From positions 868,001 through 932,000 of the forward strand of contig NZ_CAMZOK010000001.1 in NCBI RefSeq assembly GCF_947331465.1: 64,000 nt of DNA. Direction: 5' to 3'. This document shows positions 16,346 through 28,601 of this stretch, one piece after another; the first letter of the stretch is position 1; each line of letters begins with the position of its first letter. Source of the DNA: Shimia sp. Alg240-R146. Its GTDB lineage: Bacteria; Pseudomonadota; Alphaproteobacteria; Rhodobacterales; Rhodobacteraceae. The notes under the pieces are model-generated. The model ran no database searches, was not told the DNA's origin, and worked only from the letters and a program-made list of their open reading frames with translations. Position numbers and translations under genes: made by a program.

Positions 16346-19300
16346 ATGGCTCAAAGCTTCCTTGGCCAGAAACGTCTACGTAAATATTACGGCAAAATCC
16401 GCGAAGTGCTGGAGATGCCAAACCTGATCGAAGTGCAGAAAAGCTCTTACGATCTTTTCCTGAAATCCGGCGAACTTGAGATCCCCACCGACGGTGAAGG
16501 CATCAAAGGTGTGTTCCAATCGGTCTTCCCGATCAAGGATTTCAACGAAACCAGCGTGCTGGAATTCGTCAACTACGAGCTGGAAAAGCCGAAGTACGAC
16601 GTTGAGGAATGTCAGCAGCGCGACATGACCTACAGCGCGCCGCTGAAAGTCACTCTGCGTCTGATCGTGTTTGATGTGGACGAAGACACCGGTGCGAAAT
16701 CGGTTAAAGACATCAAAGAGCAAGACGTGTTCATGGGCGATATGCCCCTGATGACGCAAAACGGGACGTTCGTTGTGAACGGCACCGAGCGTGTGATCGT
16801 TTCCCAGATGCACCGCTCGCCCGGCGTGTTCTTTGACCACGACAAAGGCAAAACCCACTCTTCGGGTAAACTGCTGTTTGCGTGCCGCATTATTCCCTAT
16901 CGCGGTTCGTGGTTGGATTTTGAATTCGACGCCAAAGACATCGTCTTTGCCCGTATCGACCGTCGTCGTAAGCTGCCTGTGACCACCCTGCTTTATGCGC
17001 TGGGTCTGGACCAGGAAGGCATCATGGATGCCTATTATGACACCGTTGATTTCAAGCTCGACAAGAACAAAGGTTGGGTCACCAAGTTCTTCCCGGATCG
17101 TGTGCGCGGCACTCGTCCGACATTCGATCTTGTGGATGCGGCCACTGGTGAAGTGATCTGTGAAGCTGGCAAGAAAGTCACGCCTCGCGCGGTCAAGAAA
17201 ATCATCGACGAAGGCAAGATCACCGAGCTTTCGGTTCCGTTTGAGCATATCGTTGGCAAGTTTGTCGCCAAGGACATCATCAACGAAGAAACCGGTGCGA
17301 TCTATGTCGAAGCTGGTGACGAGCTGACGCTGGAATACGACAAAGACGGCGATCTGATCGGCGGCACAGCCAAGGAACTGGTGGACGCGGGCGTCACCGA
17401 GATTCCTGTGCTGGACATCGACAACATCAATGTCGGCCCTTACATGCGCAACACCATGGCGGCAGACAAAAACATGGGCCGCGACACCGCGCTCATGGAC
17501 ATCTACCGCGTGATGCGTCCGGGTGAGCCACCCACCGTTGAAGCGGCGTCTAACCTGTTTGACACTCTGTTCTTTGACAGCGAGCGTTATGACCTTTCCG
17601 CGGTTGGCCGCGTGAAAATGAACATGCGTCTGGCTCTGGATGCAGAAGACACACAGCGCACCCTGCGTAAGGAAGACATCATTTCCTGCATCAAGGCGCT
17701 GGTTGAGTTGCGTGACGGCAAGGGCGACATCGACGATATTGACCACCTCGGCAACCGTCGTGTGCGGTCCGTTGGTGAGCTGATGGAAAACCAGTACCGC
17801 GTGGGTCTGCTGCGTATGGAACGTGCGATCAAAGAGCGTATGAGCTCTGTTGAGATCGACACGGTCATGCCGCAGGATCTGATCAACGCGAAACCGGCTG
17901 CAGCCGCTGTGCGTGAATTCTTTGGCTCTTCGCAGCTGTCGCAGTTCATGGACCAAACCAACCCGCTTTCGGAAGTTACCCACAAACGCCGTCTTTCGGC
18001 GCTTGGCCCGGGTGGTCTGACACGTGAGCGTGCTGGCTTTGAGGTGCGCGACGTGCACCCGACCCACTATGGTCGGATGTGCCCGATTGAAACGCCGGAA
18101 GGTCCGAACATTGGTCTGATCAACTCGCTGGCGACATTTGCGCGCGTCAACAAGTATGGCTTCATCGAAACGCCTTATCGCGTTGTCAAAGACGCGAAAG
18201 TGACCGACGAAGTGCACTACATGTCGGCAACCGAGGAAATGCGCCACACAGTGGCGCAGGCCAACGCGTCGCTTGATGATGACGGCAAGTTCCAGAACGA
18301 TCTGGTCTCGACCCGTCAGTCCGGTGACTACACTCTGGCGCCTAGCGAGAATGTTGACCTGATCGACGTGAGCCCGAAACAGCTGGTATCGGTTGCGGCT
18401 TCGCTTATTCCGTTCCTTGAAAATGACGATGCTAACCGGGCCTTGATGGGTTCGAACATGCAACGTCAGGCGGTTCCATTGCTGCGTGCGGAAGCACCGC
18501 TGGTTGGTACCGGTATCGAGGAAAAAGTGGCGATCGACTCTGGTGCGGCCATTCAGGCGAAACGCGCCGGTGTGATCGACCAAGTGGACGCACAGCGTAT
18601 CGTTATCCGCGCCACATCCGACCTTGAGTTGGGTGACGCGGGCGTTGACATCTATCGTCTGCGCAAGTTCCAGCGGTCCAACCAAAACACCTGTATCAAC
18701 CAGCGTCCGCTGGTGAAGGTGGGTGACACGGTTTCCAAGGGCGAAGTGGTTGCTGACGGTCCATCGACCGACATCGGCGAACTGGCTCTGGGTAAAAACG
18801 TGGTTGTCGCGTTTATGCCTTGGAACGGCTACAACTATGAAGACTCCATCCTGATCTCCGAGCGCATCGCGCGTGACGACGTGTTTACTTCGGTTCACAT
18901 CGAAGAATTCGAAGTCGCCGCTCGTGACACGAAGCTTGGTCCAGAAGAAATCACTCGCGACATTCCAAACGTCGGTGAAGAAGCGCTGCGCAACCTCGAT
19001 GAGGCCGGCATCGTTTACATCGGTGCGGACGTTGAGCCTGGTGACATTCTTGTTGGTAAGATCACGCCAAAAGGCGAAAGCCCGATGACACCGGAAGAAA
19101 AGCTTCTGCGTGCCATCTTTGGTGAGAAAGCCTCGGACGTGCGCGATACATCGCTGCGTGTGAAGCCGGGTGACTTTGGTACCGTTGTTGAAGTGCGCGT
19201 CTTTAACCGCCACGGTGTGGAAAAAGACGAACGTGCACTGCAGATCGAGCGTGAAGAGATCGAACGTCTGGCGCGTGACCGCGACGACGAACTCGCGATC

Positions 19301-20482
19301 CTTGACCGCAACATCTATGCGCGTCTCAAGGGCATGATCATGGGCAAGGTGGCTGTCAAAGGCCCCAAAGGCGTCAAGCCGAACTCGGACATCAACGACG
19401 AGTTGCTTAACAGCCTGTCCCGCGGTCAGTGGTGGCAGCTGGCATTGGCAGACGAAGCCGATGCGCAGGTTGTCGAAGCCCTGAACGAGCAGTACGAGAT
19501 CCAGAAACGTGCGCTTGAGCACCGCTTTGAGGACAAAGTCGAGAAAGTCCGTCGTGGCGACGATCTGCCCCCAGGTGTGATGAAGATGGTCAAAGTCTTT
19601 ATCGCCGTGAAGCGTAAGCTTCAGCCAGGTGACAAAATGGCCGGTCGTCACGGGAACAAAGGTGTTATTTCCAAGGTTGTGCCTATGGAAGACATGCCGT
19701 TCCTCGCAGACGGTACGCCGGTTGACTTCTGTTTGAACCCGCTTGGCGTTCCATCGCGTATGAACGTTGGTCAGATCCTTGAAACCCACATGGGTTGGGC
19801 CGCACGCGGTCTTGGCATCAAGATCGACGACGCTGTTCAGGAATACCGTCGTTCCGGCGACCTGACACCTGTGCGCGAAATGATGCGTCTGGCTTATGGC
19901 GAAGATGTCTATGAAGAAGGCATTGCCGACATGGACGAAGGTCAATTGATGGAAGCAGCGGGCAACGTAACCCGCGGTGTCCCGATTGCGACCCCGGTCT
20001 TTGACGGCGCCAAAGAAGGCGACGTGAACGACGCTCTGGTCCGTGCCGGGTTCTCTGAATCCGGTCAGTCGATCTTGTTTGATGGCCGCACCGGCGAGCA
20101 GTTTGCCCGCCCTGTGACCGTCGGCATCAAGTATCTGCTGAAACTGCACCACCTTGTGGACGACAAAATCCACGCGCGTTCCACCGGTCCGTACTCCTTG
20201 GTTACACAGCAGCCGCTGGGTGGTAAGGCACAGTTCGGTGGTCAGCGCTTCGGTGAGATGGAAGTCTGGGCTCTGGAAGCTTACGGCGCCGCTTATACAC
20301 TGCAGGAAATGCTGACAGTGAAGTCGGATGACGTGGCAGGCCGGACCAAGGTCTATGAAAGCATCGTCAAAGGCGAAGACAACTTTGAAGCGGGCGTGCC
20401 GGAATCGTTTAACGTTCTGGTGAAAGAAGTCCGTGGTCTCGGCTTGAATATGGAACTCCTGGATACGGAGGGGGATGAGTGA
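16346..20482 (+). CDS. rpoB: DNA-directed RNA polymerase subunit beta
   Basis: The 1378-aa beta subunit is full length. The start ATG 16346 gives [18 protein letters not shown], which fits the family, and AAGGTG lies ahead. The rifampicin pocket is readable: [19 protein letters not shown] and [12 protein letters not shown]. It keeps the Asp, His and Ser residues whose change gives resistance (E. coli 516, 526, 531). The Asn at E. coli position 518 is Thr here. The C-terminal region with [20 protein letters not shown] contacts beta prime. rpoC follows after 52 bases. Confidence 0.99.
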   Translation: MAQSFLGQKRLRKYYGKIREVLEMPNLIEVQKSSYDLFLKSGELEIPTDGEGIKGVFQSVFPIKDFNETSVLEFVNYELEKPKYDVEECQQRDMTYSAPLKVTLRLIVFDVDEDTGAKSVKDIKEQDVFMGDMPLMTQNGTFVVNGTERVIVSQMHRSPGVFFDHDKGKTHSSGKLLFACRIIPYRGSWLDFEFDAKDIVFARIDRRRKLPVTTLLYALGLDQEGIMDAYYDTVDFKLDKNKGWVTKFFPDRVRGTRPTFDLVDAATGEVICEAGKKVTPRAVKKIIDEGKITELSVPFEHIVGKFVAKDIINEETGAIYVEAGDELTLEYDKDGDLIGGTAKELVDAGVTEIPVLDIDNINVGPYMRNTMAADKNMGRDTALMDIYRVMRPGEPPTVEAASNLFDTLFFDSERYDLSAVGRVKMNMRLALDAEDTQRTLRKEDIISCIKALVELRDGKGDIDDIDHLGNRRVRSVGELMENQYRVGLLRMERAIKERMSSVEIDTVMPQDLINAKPAAAAVREFFGSSQLSQFMDQTNPLSEVTHKRRLSALGPGGLTRERAGFEVRDVHPTHYGRMCPIETPEGPNIGLINSLATFARVNKYGFIETPYRVVKDAKVTDEVHYMSATEEMRHTVAQANASLDDDGKFQNDLVSTRQSGDYTLAPSENVDLIDVSPKQLVSVAASLIPFLENDDANRALMGSNMQRQAVPLLRAEAPLVGTGIEEKVAIDSGAAIQAKRAGVIDQVDAQRIVIRATSDLELGDAGVDIYRLRKFQRSNQNTCINQRPLVKVGDTVSKGEVVADGPSTDIGELALGKNVVVAFMPWNGYNYEDSILISERIARDDVFTSVHIEEFEVAARDTKLGPEEITRDIPNVGEEALRNLDEAGIVYIGADVEPGDILVGKITPKGESPMTPEEKLLRAIFGEKASDVRDTSLRVKPGDFGTVVEVRVFNRHGVEKDERALQIEREEIERLARDRDDELAILDRNIYARLKGMIMGKVAVKGPKGVKPNSDINDELLNSLSRGQWWQLALADEADAQVVEALNEQYEIQKRALEHRFEDKVEKVRRGDDLPPGVMKMVKVFIAVKRKLQPGDKMAGRHGNKGVISKVVPMEDMPFLADGTPVDFCLNPLGVPSRMNVGQILETHMGWAARGLGIKIDDAVQEYRRSGDLTPVREMMRLAYGEDVYEEGIADMDEGQLMEAAGNVTRGVPIATPVFDGAKEGDVNDALVRAGFSESGQSILFDGRTGEQFARPVTVGIKYLLKLHHLVDDKIHARSTGPYSLVTQQPLGGKAQFGGQRFGEMEVWALEAYGAAYTLQEMLTVKSDDVAGRTKVYESIVKGEDNFEAGVPESFNVLVKEVRGLGLNMELLDTEGDE

Positions 20483-20534
20483 GGGCGCAGCCTCTCACTC
20501 CCTTCCACTCTCCCCTAGAATTTGAGGTATCAAA

Positions 20535-23500
20535 ATGAACCAGGAACTGACGAACAACCCGTTTAACCCGCTGACGCCACAAAAAGCGTTTGACGAGATC
20601 AAAGTCTCGCTGGCATCGCCAGAGCGGATCCTGTCGTGGTCTTACGGTGAGATCAAGAAGCCGGAAACCATCAACTATCGTACGTTCAAGCCTGAGCGTG
20701 ACGGTCTGTTCTGTGCGCGTATCTTTGGCCCGATCAAAGACTACGAATGTCTGTGCGGCAAATATAAGCGCATGAAGTATCGCGGCGTTGTCTGCGAAAA
20801 ATGTGGTGTTGAAGTTACGCTTCAGAAGGTGCGCCGTGAGCGCATGGGCCACATTGAGCTGGCCGCGCCAGTGGCACACATCTGGTTCCTCAAGTCGCTG
20901 CCATCGCGCATCGGCCTGATGCTGGATATGACACTGCGTGATCTGGAACGTGTTCTGTATTTCGAAAACTACGTTGTCATCGAGCCCGGTCTGACCGACC
21001 TGACTTACGGCCAGATGCTGACAGAAGAAGAATACATGGATGCGCAGGATGCGTATGGCATGGACGCCTTCACCGCCAACATCGGTGCTGAAGCGATCCG
21101 TGAGATGCTGTCCCAGATCGATCTGGAAGCCGAAGCAGAGCAGCTGCGTGCTGATCTGGCCGAAGCAACTGGTGAGCTGAAGCCCAAAAAGATCATCAAA
21201 CGTCTGAAAGTGGTCGAAAGCTTCATCGAGTCCGGCAACCGTCCGGAGTGGATGATCCTGACCGTAATCCCTGTGATCCCGCCTGAGCTGCGCCCGCTGG
21301 TGCCGCTGGATGGTGGTCGTTTCGCGACGTCTGACCTCAACGATCTGTATCGTCGTGTGATCAACCGGAACAACCGTCTGAAGCGTCTGATCGAACTGCG
21401 TGCGCCTGATATCATCGTGCGTAACGAAAAGCGGATGCTGCAGGAATCTGTGGATGCGCTGTTTGACAACGGCCGTCGCGGTCGTGTGATCACTGGTGCC
21501 AACAAGCGTCCGCTGAAATCGCTCAGCGACATGCTGAAAGGTAAGCAGGGTCGTTTCCGTCAAAACCTTTTGGGTAAGCGCGTCGACTTCTCTGGCCGTT
21601 CGGTGATTGTGACCGGTCCTGAATTGAAACTGCATCAATGTGGTCTTCCTAAGAAGATGGCGTTGGAGCTGTTCAAACCGTTCATTTATTCGCGTCTTGA
21701 AGCCAAAGGTCTGTCTTCCACTGTGAAGCAAGCCAAAAAGCTGGTCGAAAAAGAGCGTCCCGAAGTTTGGGATATCTTGGACGAAGTGATCCGCGAACAC
21801 CCTGTCATGCTGAACCGTGCGCCTACGTTGCACCGTCTTGGCATTCAGGCGTTTGAACCGGTTCTGATCGAAGGTAAGGCCATTCAGCTGCACCCCCTCG
21901 TGTGTTCCGCGTTTAACGCTGACTTTGACGGTGACCAAATGGCTGTACACGTGCCGCTCTCGCTGGAAGCCCAGCTGGAAGCGCGTGTTCTGATGATGTC
22001 CACGAACAACGTTCTGTCGCCAGCAAACGGCGCGCCGATCATTGTTCCTTCGCAGGATATGATCTTGGGCCTGTACTACACCACCATCATGCGCGACGGC
22101 ATGAAGGGTGAAGGCATGGTCTTCTCGTCCATCGAAGAAGTTCAATACGCACTCGACAGCGGTACGGTGCACCTGCACGCCAAAGTTACCGCGCGTATTC
22201 CTCAGATCGATGAAAACGGTCTTGAGGTGATGGAGCGCGTTGAAACCACGCCAGGTCGTGTGCGTCTGGGCTCGCTTTTGCCTCAGAACAACAAGGCGCC
22301 GTTTGAGCTGGTGAACAAGCTCTTGCGGAAGAAAGACGTGCAGAACGTGATCGACACTGTCTATCGCTACTGCGGTCAGAAAGAGTCCGTGATCTTCTGT
22401 GACCAGATTATGACCATGGGCTTCCGTGAAGCATTCAAGGCTGGCATCTCGTTTGGTAAAGACGACATGGTTATCCCTGACGACAAATGGACGATCGTTG
22501 ATGGCACACGCGATCAGGTGAAAGACTTTGAACAACAGTACATGGACGGCCTGATCACACAGGGCGAAAAGTACAACAAAGTTGTCGACGCCTGGAGCAA
22601 GTGTAACGACAAGGTCACTGACGCGATGATGGACACCATCTCGTCCGCGCAAACGGATGAAGATGGCTCTGAAGCGGAACCGAACTCGGTCTACATGATG
22701 GCGCACTCCGGTGCGCGTGGCTCGGTCACGCAGATGAAACAGCTGGGCGGTATGCGTGGCCTGATGGCCAAGCCAAACGGCGACATCATCGAGACACCGA
22801 TCATCTCGAACTTTAAAGAAGGTCTGACCGTTCTTGAGTACTTCAACTCCACCCACGGTGCCCGTAAGGGTCTGTCGGATACGGCTTTGAAGACTGCGAA
22901 CTCCGGTTATCTGACACGTCGTCTGGTGGACGTTGCTCAGGACTGCATCGTGCGTGCGCATGACTGTGGTACTGAAACTGCGATCACCGCCGAAGCAGCC
23001 GTGAATGACGGTGAGGTTGTTGCCTCGCTGGCAGAACGTGTGCTGGGTCGTGTGGCTGCTGAGGATATCCTCAAGCCAGGCACAGACGAAGTGGTTGTGG
23101 CCGAAGGTCAGTTGATCGACGAACGTATGGCTGACGCCATCGACGAAGCAGCGGTTCAATCCGCACGCATCCGCAGCCCGCTGACCTGTGAAGCGGAAGA
23201 GGGCGTTTGTGCAATGTGTTACGGTCGTGACCTTGCACGCGGCACCATGGTGAACACCGGCGAAGCTGTTGGTATCATCGCGGCGCAGTCGATTGGTGAA
23301 CCCGGTACACAGCTGACGATGCGGACATTCCACATCGGCGGTGTTGCGCAGGGTGGCCAGCAGTCGTTCCTCGAAGCGAGCCAAGAAGGCAAAATCGTCT
23401 TTGAAAATGCGCAGATTCTTGAAAACGCAAATGGCGAGTTCCTCGTTATGGGCCGTGGCATGAAGCTGTTGATCATTGACGAAGCCGGCGAAGAGCGTGC

Positions 23501-24782
23501 GAACCACAAAGTTGGTTATGGCTCCAAGTTGTTTGTCAAAGACGGTCAGAAGATCGGCCGTGGCGACAAACTATTTGAATGGGACCCCTACACTCTGCCA
23601 ATCCTTGCGGAGAAGACAGGTACCGCCAAATTCGTTGATCTTGTTTCGGGCATTGCTGTGCGGGACGAGACCGATGAAGCTACCGGTATGACACAGAAGA
23701 TCGTTGTCGACTGGCGTGCGGCACCGAAGGGCAACGAGCTTAAGCCGGAAGTGATCCTTGTGGATGCTGACGGAGAGCCTGTGCGCAACGATGCGGGCAA
23801 CCCTGTTCACTATCCGATGTCTGTGGATGCCATCCTGTCCATCGAAGAAGGTCAGGACGTGAAGGCGGGTGACGTTGTTGCGCGTATTCCACGTGAAGGC
23901 GCCAAGACCAAGGACATCACCGGTGGTCTGCCGCGTGTTGCGGAACTGTTCGAAGCCCGTCGTCCGAAAGATCACGCGATCATCGCCGAAATCGATGGTT
24001 ACGTGCGCTTTGGCCGCGACTACAAGAACAAGCGTCGCATCGCGATTGAACCTTCGGATGAGAGCATGGAGCCCGTCGAATACATGGTGCCCAAAGGCAA
24101 GCACATTCCTGTTCAGGAAGGTGATTTTGTCCAGAAGGGTGATTACATCATGGACGGTAACCCGGCACCGCACGACATCCTGTCCATCATGGGTGTAGAA
24201 GCGTTGGCGGACTACATGATCGACGAAGTTCAGGACGTGTATCGTCTGCAGGGCGTGAAGATCAACGACAAGCACATCGAAGTGATCGTGCGCCAAATGT
24301 TGCAGAAATGGGAGATCCAGGACTCTGGTGAAACCACGTTGCTCAAGGGCGAACACGTTGAGAAAGCCGAGTATGACGCTGCCAACGAGAAGGCGCTGGC
24401 CGAAGGCCGTCGCCCTGCTCAGGGTGAGCCGATCCTGCTTGGTATCACCAAGGCGTCGTTGCAGACACGTTCGTTCATCTCCGCGGCATCGTTCCAGGAA
24501 ACCACCCGCGTTCTTACCGAAGCCTCTGTGCAGGGTAAGAAAGACAAGCTGGTTGGTCTCAAGGAAAACGTCATCGTGGGTCGCTTGATCCCGGCGGGTA
24601 CTGGTGGGGCGACACAGCATGTGCGCTCCATCGCGTCCGAGCGGGACAACGTGGTCATCGAGGCCCGTCGCGAGGAGGCAGAAGCCGCCGCCGCGCTGGC
24701 AGCCCCGGTTGAAGACGTTCAGGCCGACGACGTGTTTGACAGCGGTCTGGTGGAAACTCCGGAAAGCCGCGAACTCGACTAA
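20535..24782 (+). CDS. rpoC: DNA-directed RNA polymerase subunit beta prime
   Basis: The 1415-aa subunit has the N-terminal zinc site [20 protein letters not shown], the catalytic [12 protein letters not shown] loop that holds Mg2+, the trigger-loop region and the second zinc site [13 protein letters not shown]. The bridge-helix region is intact. The C-terminal tail is acidic and Ala-rich. It is co-transcribed with rpoB and closed by a strong terminator. Confidence 0.99.
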   Translation: MNQELTNNPFNPLTPQKAFDEIKVSLASPERILSWSYGEIKKPETINYRTFKPERDGLFCARIFGPIKDYECLCGKYKRMKYRGVVCEKCGVEVTLQKVRRERMGHIELAAPVAHIWFLKSLPSRIGLMLDMTLRDLERVLYFENYVVIEPGLTDLTYGQMLTEEEYMDAQDAYGMDAFTANIGAEAIREMLSQIDLEAEAEQLRADLAEATGELKPKKIIKRLKVVESFIESGNRPEWMILTVIPVIPPELRPLVPLDGGRFATSDLNDLYRRVINRNNRLKRLIELRAPDIIVRNEKRMLQESVDALFDNGRRGRVITGANKRPLKSLSDMLKGKQGRFRQNLLGKRVDFSGRSVIVTGPELKLHQCGLPKKMALELFKPFIYSRLEAKGLSSTVKQAKKLVEKERPEVWDILDEVIREHPVMLNRAPTLHRLGIQAFEPVLIEGKAIQLHPLVCSAFNADFDGDQMAVHVPLSLEAQLEARVLMMSTNNVLSPANGAPIIVPSQDMILGLYYTTIMRDGMKGEGMVFSSIEEVQYALDSGTVHLHAKVTARIPQIDENGLEVMERVETTPGRVRLGSLLPQNNKAPFELVNKLLRKKDVQNVIDTVYRYCGQKESVIFCDQIMTMGFREAFKAGISFGKDDMVIPDDKWTIVDGTRDQVKDFEQQYMDGLITQGEKYNKVVDAWSKCNDKVTDAMMDTISSAQTDEDGSEAEPNSVYMMAHSGARGSVTQMKQLGGMRGLMAKPNGDIIETPIISNFKEGLTVLEYFNSTHGARKGLSDTALKTANSGYLTRRLVDVAQDCIVRAHDCGTETAITAEAAVNDGEVVASLAERVLGRVAAEDILKPGTDEVVVAEGQLIDERMADAIDEAAVQSARIRSPLTCEAEEGVCAMCYGRDLARGTMVNTGEAVGIIAAQSIGEPGTQLTMRTFHIGGVAQGGQQSFLEASQEGKIVFENAQILENANGEFLVMGRGMKLLIIDEAGEERANHKVGYGSKLFVKDGQKIGRGDKLFEWDPYTLPILAEKTGTAKFVDLVSGIAVRDETDEATGMTQKIVVDWRAAPKGNELKPEVILVDADGEPVRNDAGNPVHYPMSVDAILSIEEGQDVKAGDVVARIPREGAKTKDITGGLPRVAELFEARRPKDHAIIAEIDGYVRFGRDYKNKRRIAIEPSDESMEPVEYMVPKGKHIPVQEGDFVQKGDYIMDGNPAPHDILSIMGVEALADYMIDEVQDVYRLQGVKINDKHIEVIVRQMLQKWEIQDSGETTLLKGEHVEKAEYDAANEKALAEGRRPAQGEPILLGITKASLQTRSFISAASFQETTRVLTEASVQGKKDKLVGLKENVIVGRLIPAGTGGATQHVRSIASERDNVVIEARREEAEAAAALAAPVEDVQADDVFDSGLVETPESRELD

Positions 24783-24809
24783 GTCGACCTAGCGGTTTGA
24801 GAATTGAGA

Positions 24810-24845
24810 AAGGCCTCCGGCGCAGCGTCGGGGGCCTTTTTTTGT
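24810..24845 (+). terminator. Intrinsic terminator after rpoC
   Basis: A 13-bp stem with two G-U pairs (24810-24822 with 24826-24838) and a CAG loop runs into a T tract. Confidence 0.9.
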
Positions 24846-24916
24846 TTTGGTGAGGGTGTTTTGTGTAGAAAAGTGGCCGTACGGTACGCAACCGACACTT
24901 AAACGCTGTTTCCAAA

Positions 24917-25420
24917 ATGGTTTTCCGATTTTCATGGAGCCAGCAGTTTTCGGAAGCAGAGGAGAGCCAATTGGATAAGGTAACCATTGAGCTAGAAACA
25001 GGCACTTGGCATGGTCATTCCAGCGAGAGTGTCTGGGCTATTTCGCTAGGCGACGGTCTCTTTAGAGTCGAAAACTCACCGTTCTTTGCGCGCGGCATTT
25101 CCTATGGCGACATTGTGCATGCCGAGCAAAAAGAAGGTGCTAATGTGTTCGTAAGAATCGTGATTTCTTCCGGTAGATCAACATACCGTATCATAATCGG
25201 GGAAAACGCAACCGATGCCCAAATCGAGCGTTTTTGGAGACCTCTGGAGGCTGAGGGATGCACCTATGAGAGTGGCGAATTCGGCTACACTATGTATTCG
25301 GTGGATGTACCGAAAGACACCAATGTGCAGAGGGTTTTCTCGCTTCTGAATGAAGGGCTTTTGCACAAAGTATGGGATTTTGAAGAAGGGCATTACGGTC
25401 ACGCAGAACAATCGCCTTGA
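24917..25420 (+). CDS. DUF4265 domain protein
   Basis: A 167-aa protein matching DUF4265. Its core reads ESVWAISLGDGLFRVENSPFFARGISYGDIV, then SSGRSTYRIII, and ends with a VDVP-x-D-x-NVQRVFSLL segment. The function of the family is unknown; it is a small soluble domain often found near toxin-like or accessory genes. ATG 24917 has no ribosome site. TTG 24971 (LDKVTIELE) has GAGGAG six bases ahead and is the better start, giving 149 aa. The base composition is AT-richer than that of the neighbours, which hints at later acquisition. Confidence 0.7.
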   Translation: MVFRFSWSQQFSEAEESQLDKVTIELETGTWHGHSSESVWAISLGDGLFRVENSPFFARGISYGDIVHAEQKEGANVFVRIVISSGRSTYRIIIGENATDAQIERFWRPLEAEGCTYESGEFGYTMYSVDVPKDTNVQRVFSLLNEGLLHKVWDFEEGHYGHAEQSP

Positions 25421-25647
25421 TGCCGATGCTTGGAGTTCAAAAAAATACAATTAGGATACGACAGGTAGCGTAAAACTGTTAGTGACCGGAAACGAATGCC
25501 GATACCCTCAATAAGAAATTTCGCAGCCAGTGCAGCGTGGCAGCGTGATCCGAACACTCTGAACTCCCCTCGAATTGCTCACATCCCCTTGGCAATCGCC
25601 TAAGCCGAGCGTAGCGTCGCGCGGTTGGCTTTGGCGGAGGGCTTTGC

Positions 25648-26538
25648 GTGGCGGTTTTGACGGATAACACCAAAGGCGCGCTGTTGATGATGTGTTCGAT
25701 GGCGGCGTTCACGTTCAACGACACTTGCGTGAAATTGCTTGGTCCCGAAGTTCCGCTGTTTCAGATGCTGTTTTTGCGCGGTGTGGCGTCGAGCCTGATG
25801 ATCTGGGGATTGGCGCGGGCCTTGGGCGCTTTGCGCTGGCGGATTCCGCGGCGGGATTGGGGGCTGGTGGCCCTGCGCACCTGTGCCGAGATCGGCGCGG
25901 CTTATTTCTTTATCACCGCGCTTTACCACATGCCGATCGCCAATGTGACGGCGGTTTTGCAGGTGTTGCCATTGACCGTCACGTTGGGCGGCGCGCTGTT
26001 GTTTGGTGAGGCCGTGGGCTGGCGGCGGATGTCGGCCATTCTTGCGGGCTTTTTGGGCATGCTCTTGATCGTCAGGCCGGGGCCGGAAGGATTTGATCTT
26101 TATGCCGGATACGCTCTGGCGGCCGTGTTCTTTGTGACCGTGAGGGACCTATCGACACGACGGATGTCGGCAGAGGTGCCGTCGATGACGGTGACGCTGG
26201 TTGCGTCGCTCGGCGTGATGCTGTTTGCCGGTGTCGCAAGCCTTGGCACAGATTGGGTGCCATTGAATTTGCGCCAGATTGCGTTGATCGGCGGCGCGTC
26301 AGTGTTCATCCTTGGCGGATATCTGTTTTCGGTCATGGTGATGCGGGTCGGCGAAGTGTCGTTCATCGCGCCGTTCCGCTATACGGGGCTGTTGTGGGCG
26401 TTGCTGCTGGGATTGGTGGTCTTTGGCAACTGGCCGGATCCCGTCACCTTTCTGGGCTGCCTAATCGTTGTCGGGGCAGGGGTGTTCACCTTGCTGCGCG
26501 GCCGGAAGTTGGCTCAGGAGAACAGCGCGCGGACGTGA
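25648..26538 (+). CDS. EamA/DMT family membrane transporter
   Basis: A 296-aa protein with ten hydrophobic helices in two EamA repeats (about 10-140 and 155-285), as in drug/metabolite transporters of the inner membrane. The substrate cannot be predicted. The start is GTG 25648 with GGAGG seven bases upstream. The last 25 bases overlap the convergent glycosyltransferase gene. The 227-base gap before it shows no gene. A second EamA gene is at 39002-39955. Confidence 0.9.
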   Translation: MAVLTDNTKGALLMMCSMAAFTFNDTCVKLLGPEVPLFQMLFLRGVASSLMIWGLARALGALRWRIPRRDWGLVALRTCAEIGAAYFFITALYHMPIANVTAVLQVLPLTVTLGGALLFGEAVGWRRMSAILAGFLGMLLIVRPGPEGFDLYAGYALAAVFFVTVRDLSTRRMSAEVPSMTVTLVASLGVMLFAGVASLGTDWVPLNLRQIALIGGASVFILGGYLFSVMVMRVGEVSFIAPFRYTGLLWALLLGLVVFGNWPDPVTFLGCLIVVGAGVFTLLRGRKLAQENSART

Positions 26539-27329
26539 TCCGCGTCGATGTTAAACACCCGCTTGAAATGGGCTTCGTCTTCGGCGTCCAGAATTGGCAA
26601 GGTCAGTGGCTTGGCGTTTCTCTGACGGCTGTCGTTAAAGTCATTGTGGCCACGAATGAACATGTCTTCGCCGGCAAAGCTGACGATGGGCATGAATTTT
26701 CCCATTTTTGAGTGCCCGAAGTTCAGAATGGTGATGTCGGACTTCGGACTGACCGTCATGGCCAGCGCGGCAGTCCAAAGATGTTCCATGGTGGGTTTGC
26801 CGCTGATGCCATCTGGACCGGCACTGGCGATGTAGCCTTGCGAAAAGTCGATCGCGACGTGTTTGTTCTTACGAATGAGCGTGTGCACCTCGTTCACCCG
26901 CTCTCGCAGGCGTTCGACAAAGCGGATGTTGACCGCGTCATCGTCATCCATGCGAAATTGCAGGCAGTGATCCTTGCTGTCGCGCCGCACGGCATTGATT
27001 GCGACCTTCATGATGTCGCGGTGCGGCTCGGGCGGGTAGGCCGCGATAACAGCTTGCGGAATGTCGGCCAGGGCCGCTTCGAGGCGTTTGCGATACACGT
27101 CGGGCATCTGATCGCCAATGATCACAAGGAAGGTAAAATCTGGATCTGTCTGCGCACGCAGGGGCGGTAAAGTGAAGGCTTCAAAGATGCGAAACCGCTC
27201 TTCCATGCGGGTTGGATCGTAAAGGAACGCCATGCGCTCTTCGGGGGTTTCATGCTCAACTTGAAAGCCGCCTAAAGCGGGATAGGAAAAGCGGCAAACG
27301 CCGATCACTTGCATGTCCTTGCTGTCCAT
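26514..27329 (-). CDS. Putative rhamnosyltransferase-family glycosyltransferase
   Basis: The 271-aa protein fits the putative rhamnosyltransferase family (PF11316-like) common in Rhodobacterales. It starts VIGVCRFSYPALGGFQ, has the RFRIFEAFTLPPLRAQTD and FLVIIGD blocks and a DDDD metal/nucleotide site in FRMDDDDAV (about residues 126-134). It is a soluble GT-A type enzyme, probably acting on a cell-surface glycan. No other glycan genes are adjacent. The 3' end overlaps the DMT transporter by 25 bases. Confidence 0.8.
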   Translation of the reverse strand: MDSKDMQVIGVCRFSYPALGGFQVEHETPEERMAFLYDPTRMEERFRIFEAFTLPPLRAQTDPDFTFLVIIGDQMPDVYRKRLEAALADIPQAVIAAYPPEPHRDIMKVAINAVRRDSKDHCLQFRMDDDDAVNIRFVERLRERVNEVHTLIRKNKHVAIDFSQGYIASAGPDGISGKPTMEHLWTAALAMTVSPKSDITILNFGHSKMGKFMPIVSFAGEDMFIRGHNDFNDSRQRNAKPLTLPILDAEDEAHFKRVFNIDADHVRALFS

Positions 27330-27722
27330 CGCAAAGGCCCCGTGGTATCGTCGGAAATGAACAAAGCGCGTTCTGCGCTCGTGTGGATTATCTTGTCATT
27401 GCGCGAAACCGGACGCAACCGGACAGGGTGGCAGGTATGTGATCAACAACCGTCGCATAGGCCCTGTTGACAACGGACCCGACTCCCCATATATCGCGCC
27501 CATCCGGCATTGGGTTAAGTGATCCCTAAGCCGTTTCATATCTGTAGTGGTCAAGTTCCGGTCTACTTTGAAGGCCGCAACCTCTGAGACTCCACCGCGT
27601 CGTTTGCCTCGGAATGGAAACGATTGCGGTTTTTGCGCTTGTGTTTTCACAAGTTGCGAGAAAATCGAAGCCGCGTGGGGTTCGCCCCGCGCATGAGTGA
27701 AAGCAAACGGGAAAGAGACCCT
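27330..27722 (+). promoter_or_regulatory. Intergenic region upstream of rpsL (str operon leader)
   Basis: A stretch of 393 bases with no gene. The first part is the shared upstream region of the divergent glycosyltransferase; the second is the promoter and about 220-base leader of rpsL. GGAAAGAG precedes the rpsL start. Confidence 0.6.
27467..27495 (+). promoter_or_regulatory. Strong sigma70-type promoter of rpsL-rpsG-fusA-tuf
   Basis: A perfect TTGACA (27467-27472), a 17-base spacer and TATATC (27490-27495) form the best promoter match in the window. It sits about 230 bases before rpsL. Confidence 0.75.
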
Positions 27723-28094
27723 ATGCCAACGATTCAGCAGCTGATCCGCAAACCGCGTCAGCCCAAAATCAAGCGCTCGAAGTCGCAGCACCTCGAGCAA
27801 TGCCCGCAAAAGCGCGGCGTATGTACCCGCGTGTACACAACCACACCTAAGAAACCGAACTCCGCTATGCGTAAAGTTGCGAAGGTACGCCTGACCAACG
27901 GTTACGAAGTGATTTCGTATATCCCGGGTGAAAGCCACAACCTTCAGGAGCACTCTGTGGTTCTGATCCGTGGCGGTCGTGTAAAAGACCTTCCGGGTGT
28001 CCGTTACCACATCCTGCGTGGTGTTTTGGATACCCAAGGCGTCAAAGACCGTAAGCAACGTCGTTCGAAGTACGGCGCCAAGCGTCCCAAGTAA
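27723..28094 (+). CDS. rpsL: Small subunit ribosomal protein S12
   Basis: The 123-aa S12 has the decoding-site loops [13 protein letters not shown] and [12 protein letters not shown]. The lysines whose change gives streptomycin resistance (E. coli Lys42 and Lys87) are both wild type. The start ATG 27723 is chosen over upstream in-frame codons because of GGAAAGAG just ahead and the conserved N-terminus [12 protein letters not shown]. It is the first gene of the str operon. Confidence 0.99.
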   Translation: MPTIQQLIRKPRQPKIKRSKSQHLEQCPQKRGVCTRVYTTTPKKPNSAMRKVAKVRLTNGYEVISYIPGESHNLQEHSVVLIRGGRVKDLPGVRYHILRGVLDTQGVKDRKQRRSKYGAKRPK

Positions 28095-28580
<486 letters not shown>

Positions 28581-28601
28581 TTTCCAGAGGACATTAGACC
28601 A

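Noticed and set aside
16376-20173. A 1265-codon open frame on the strand opposite rpoB
   Set aside because: It is the shadow of a strongly codon-biased gene. It has no ribosome site and no recognisable domain, and rpoB is certain.
20409-23507. A 1032-codon open frame opposite rpoC
   Set aside because: Same reason as for rpoB: long antisense frames arise from codon bias, and the product has no domain.
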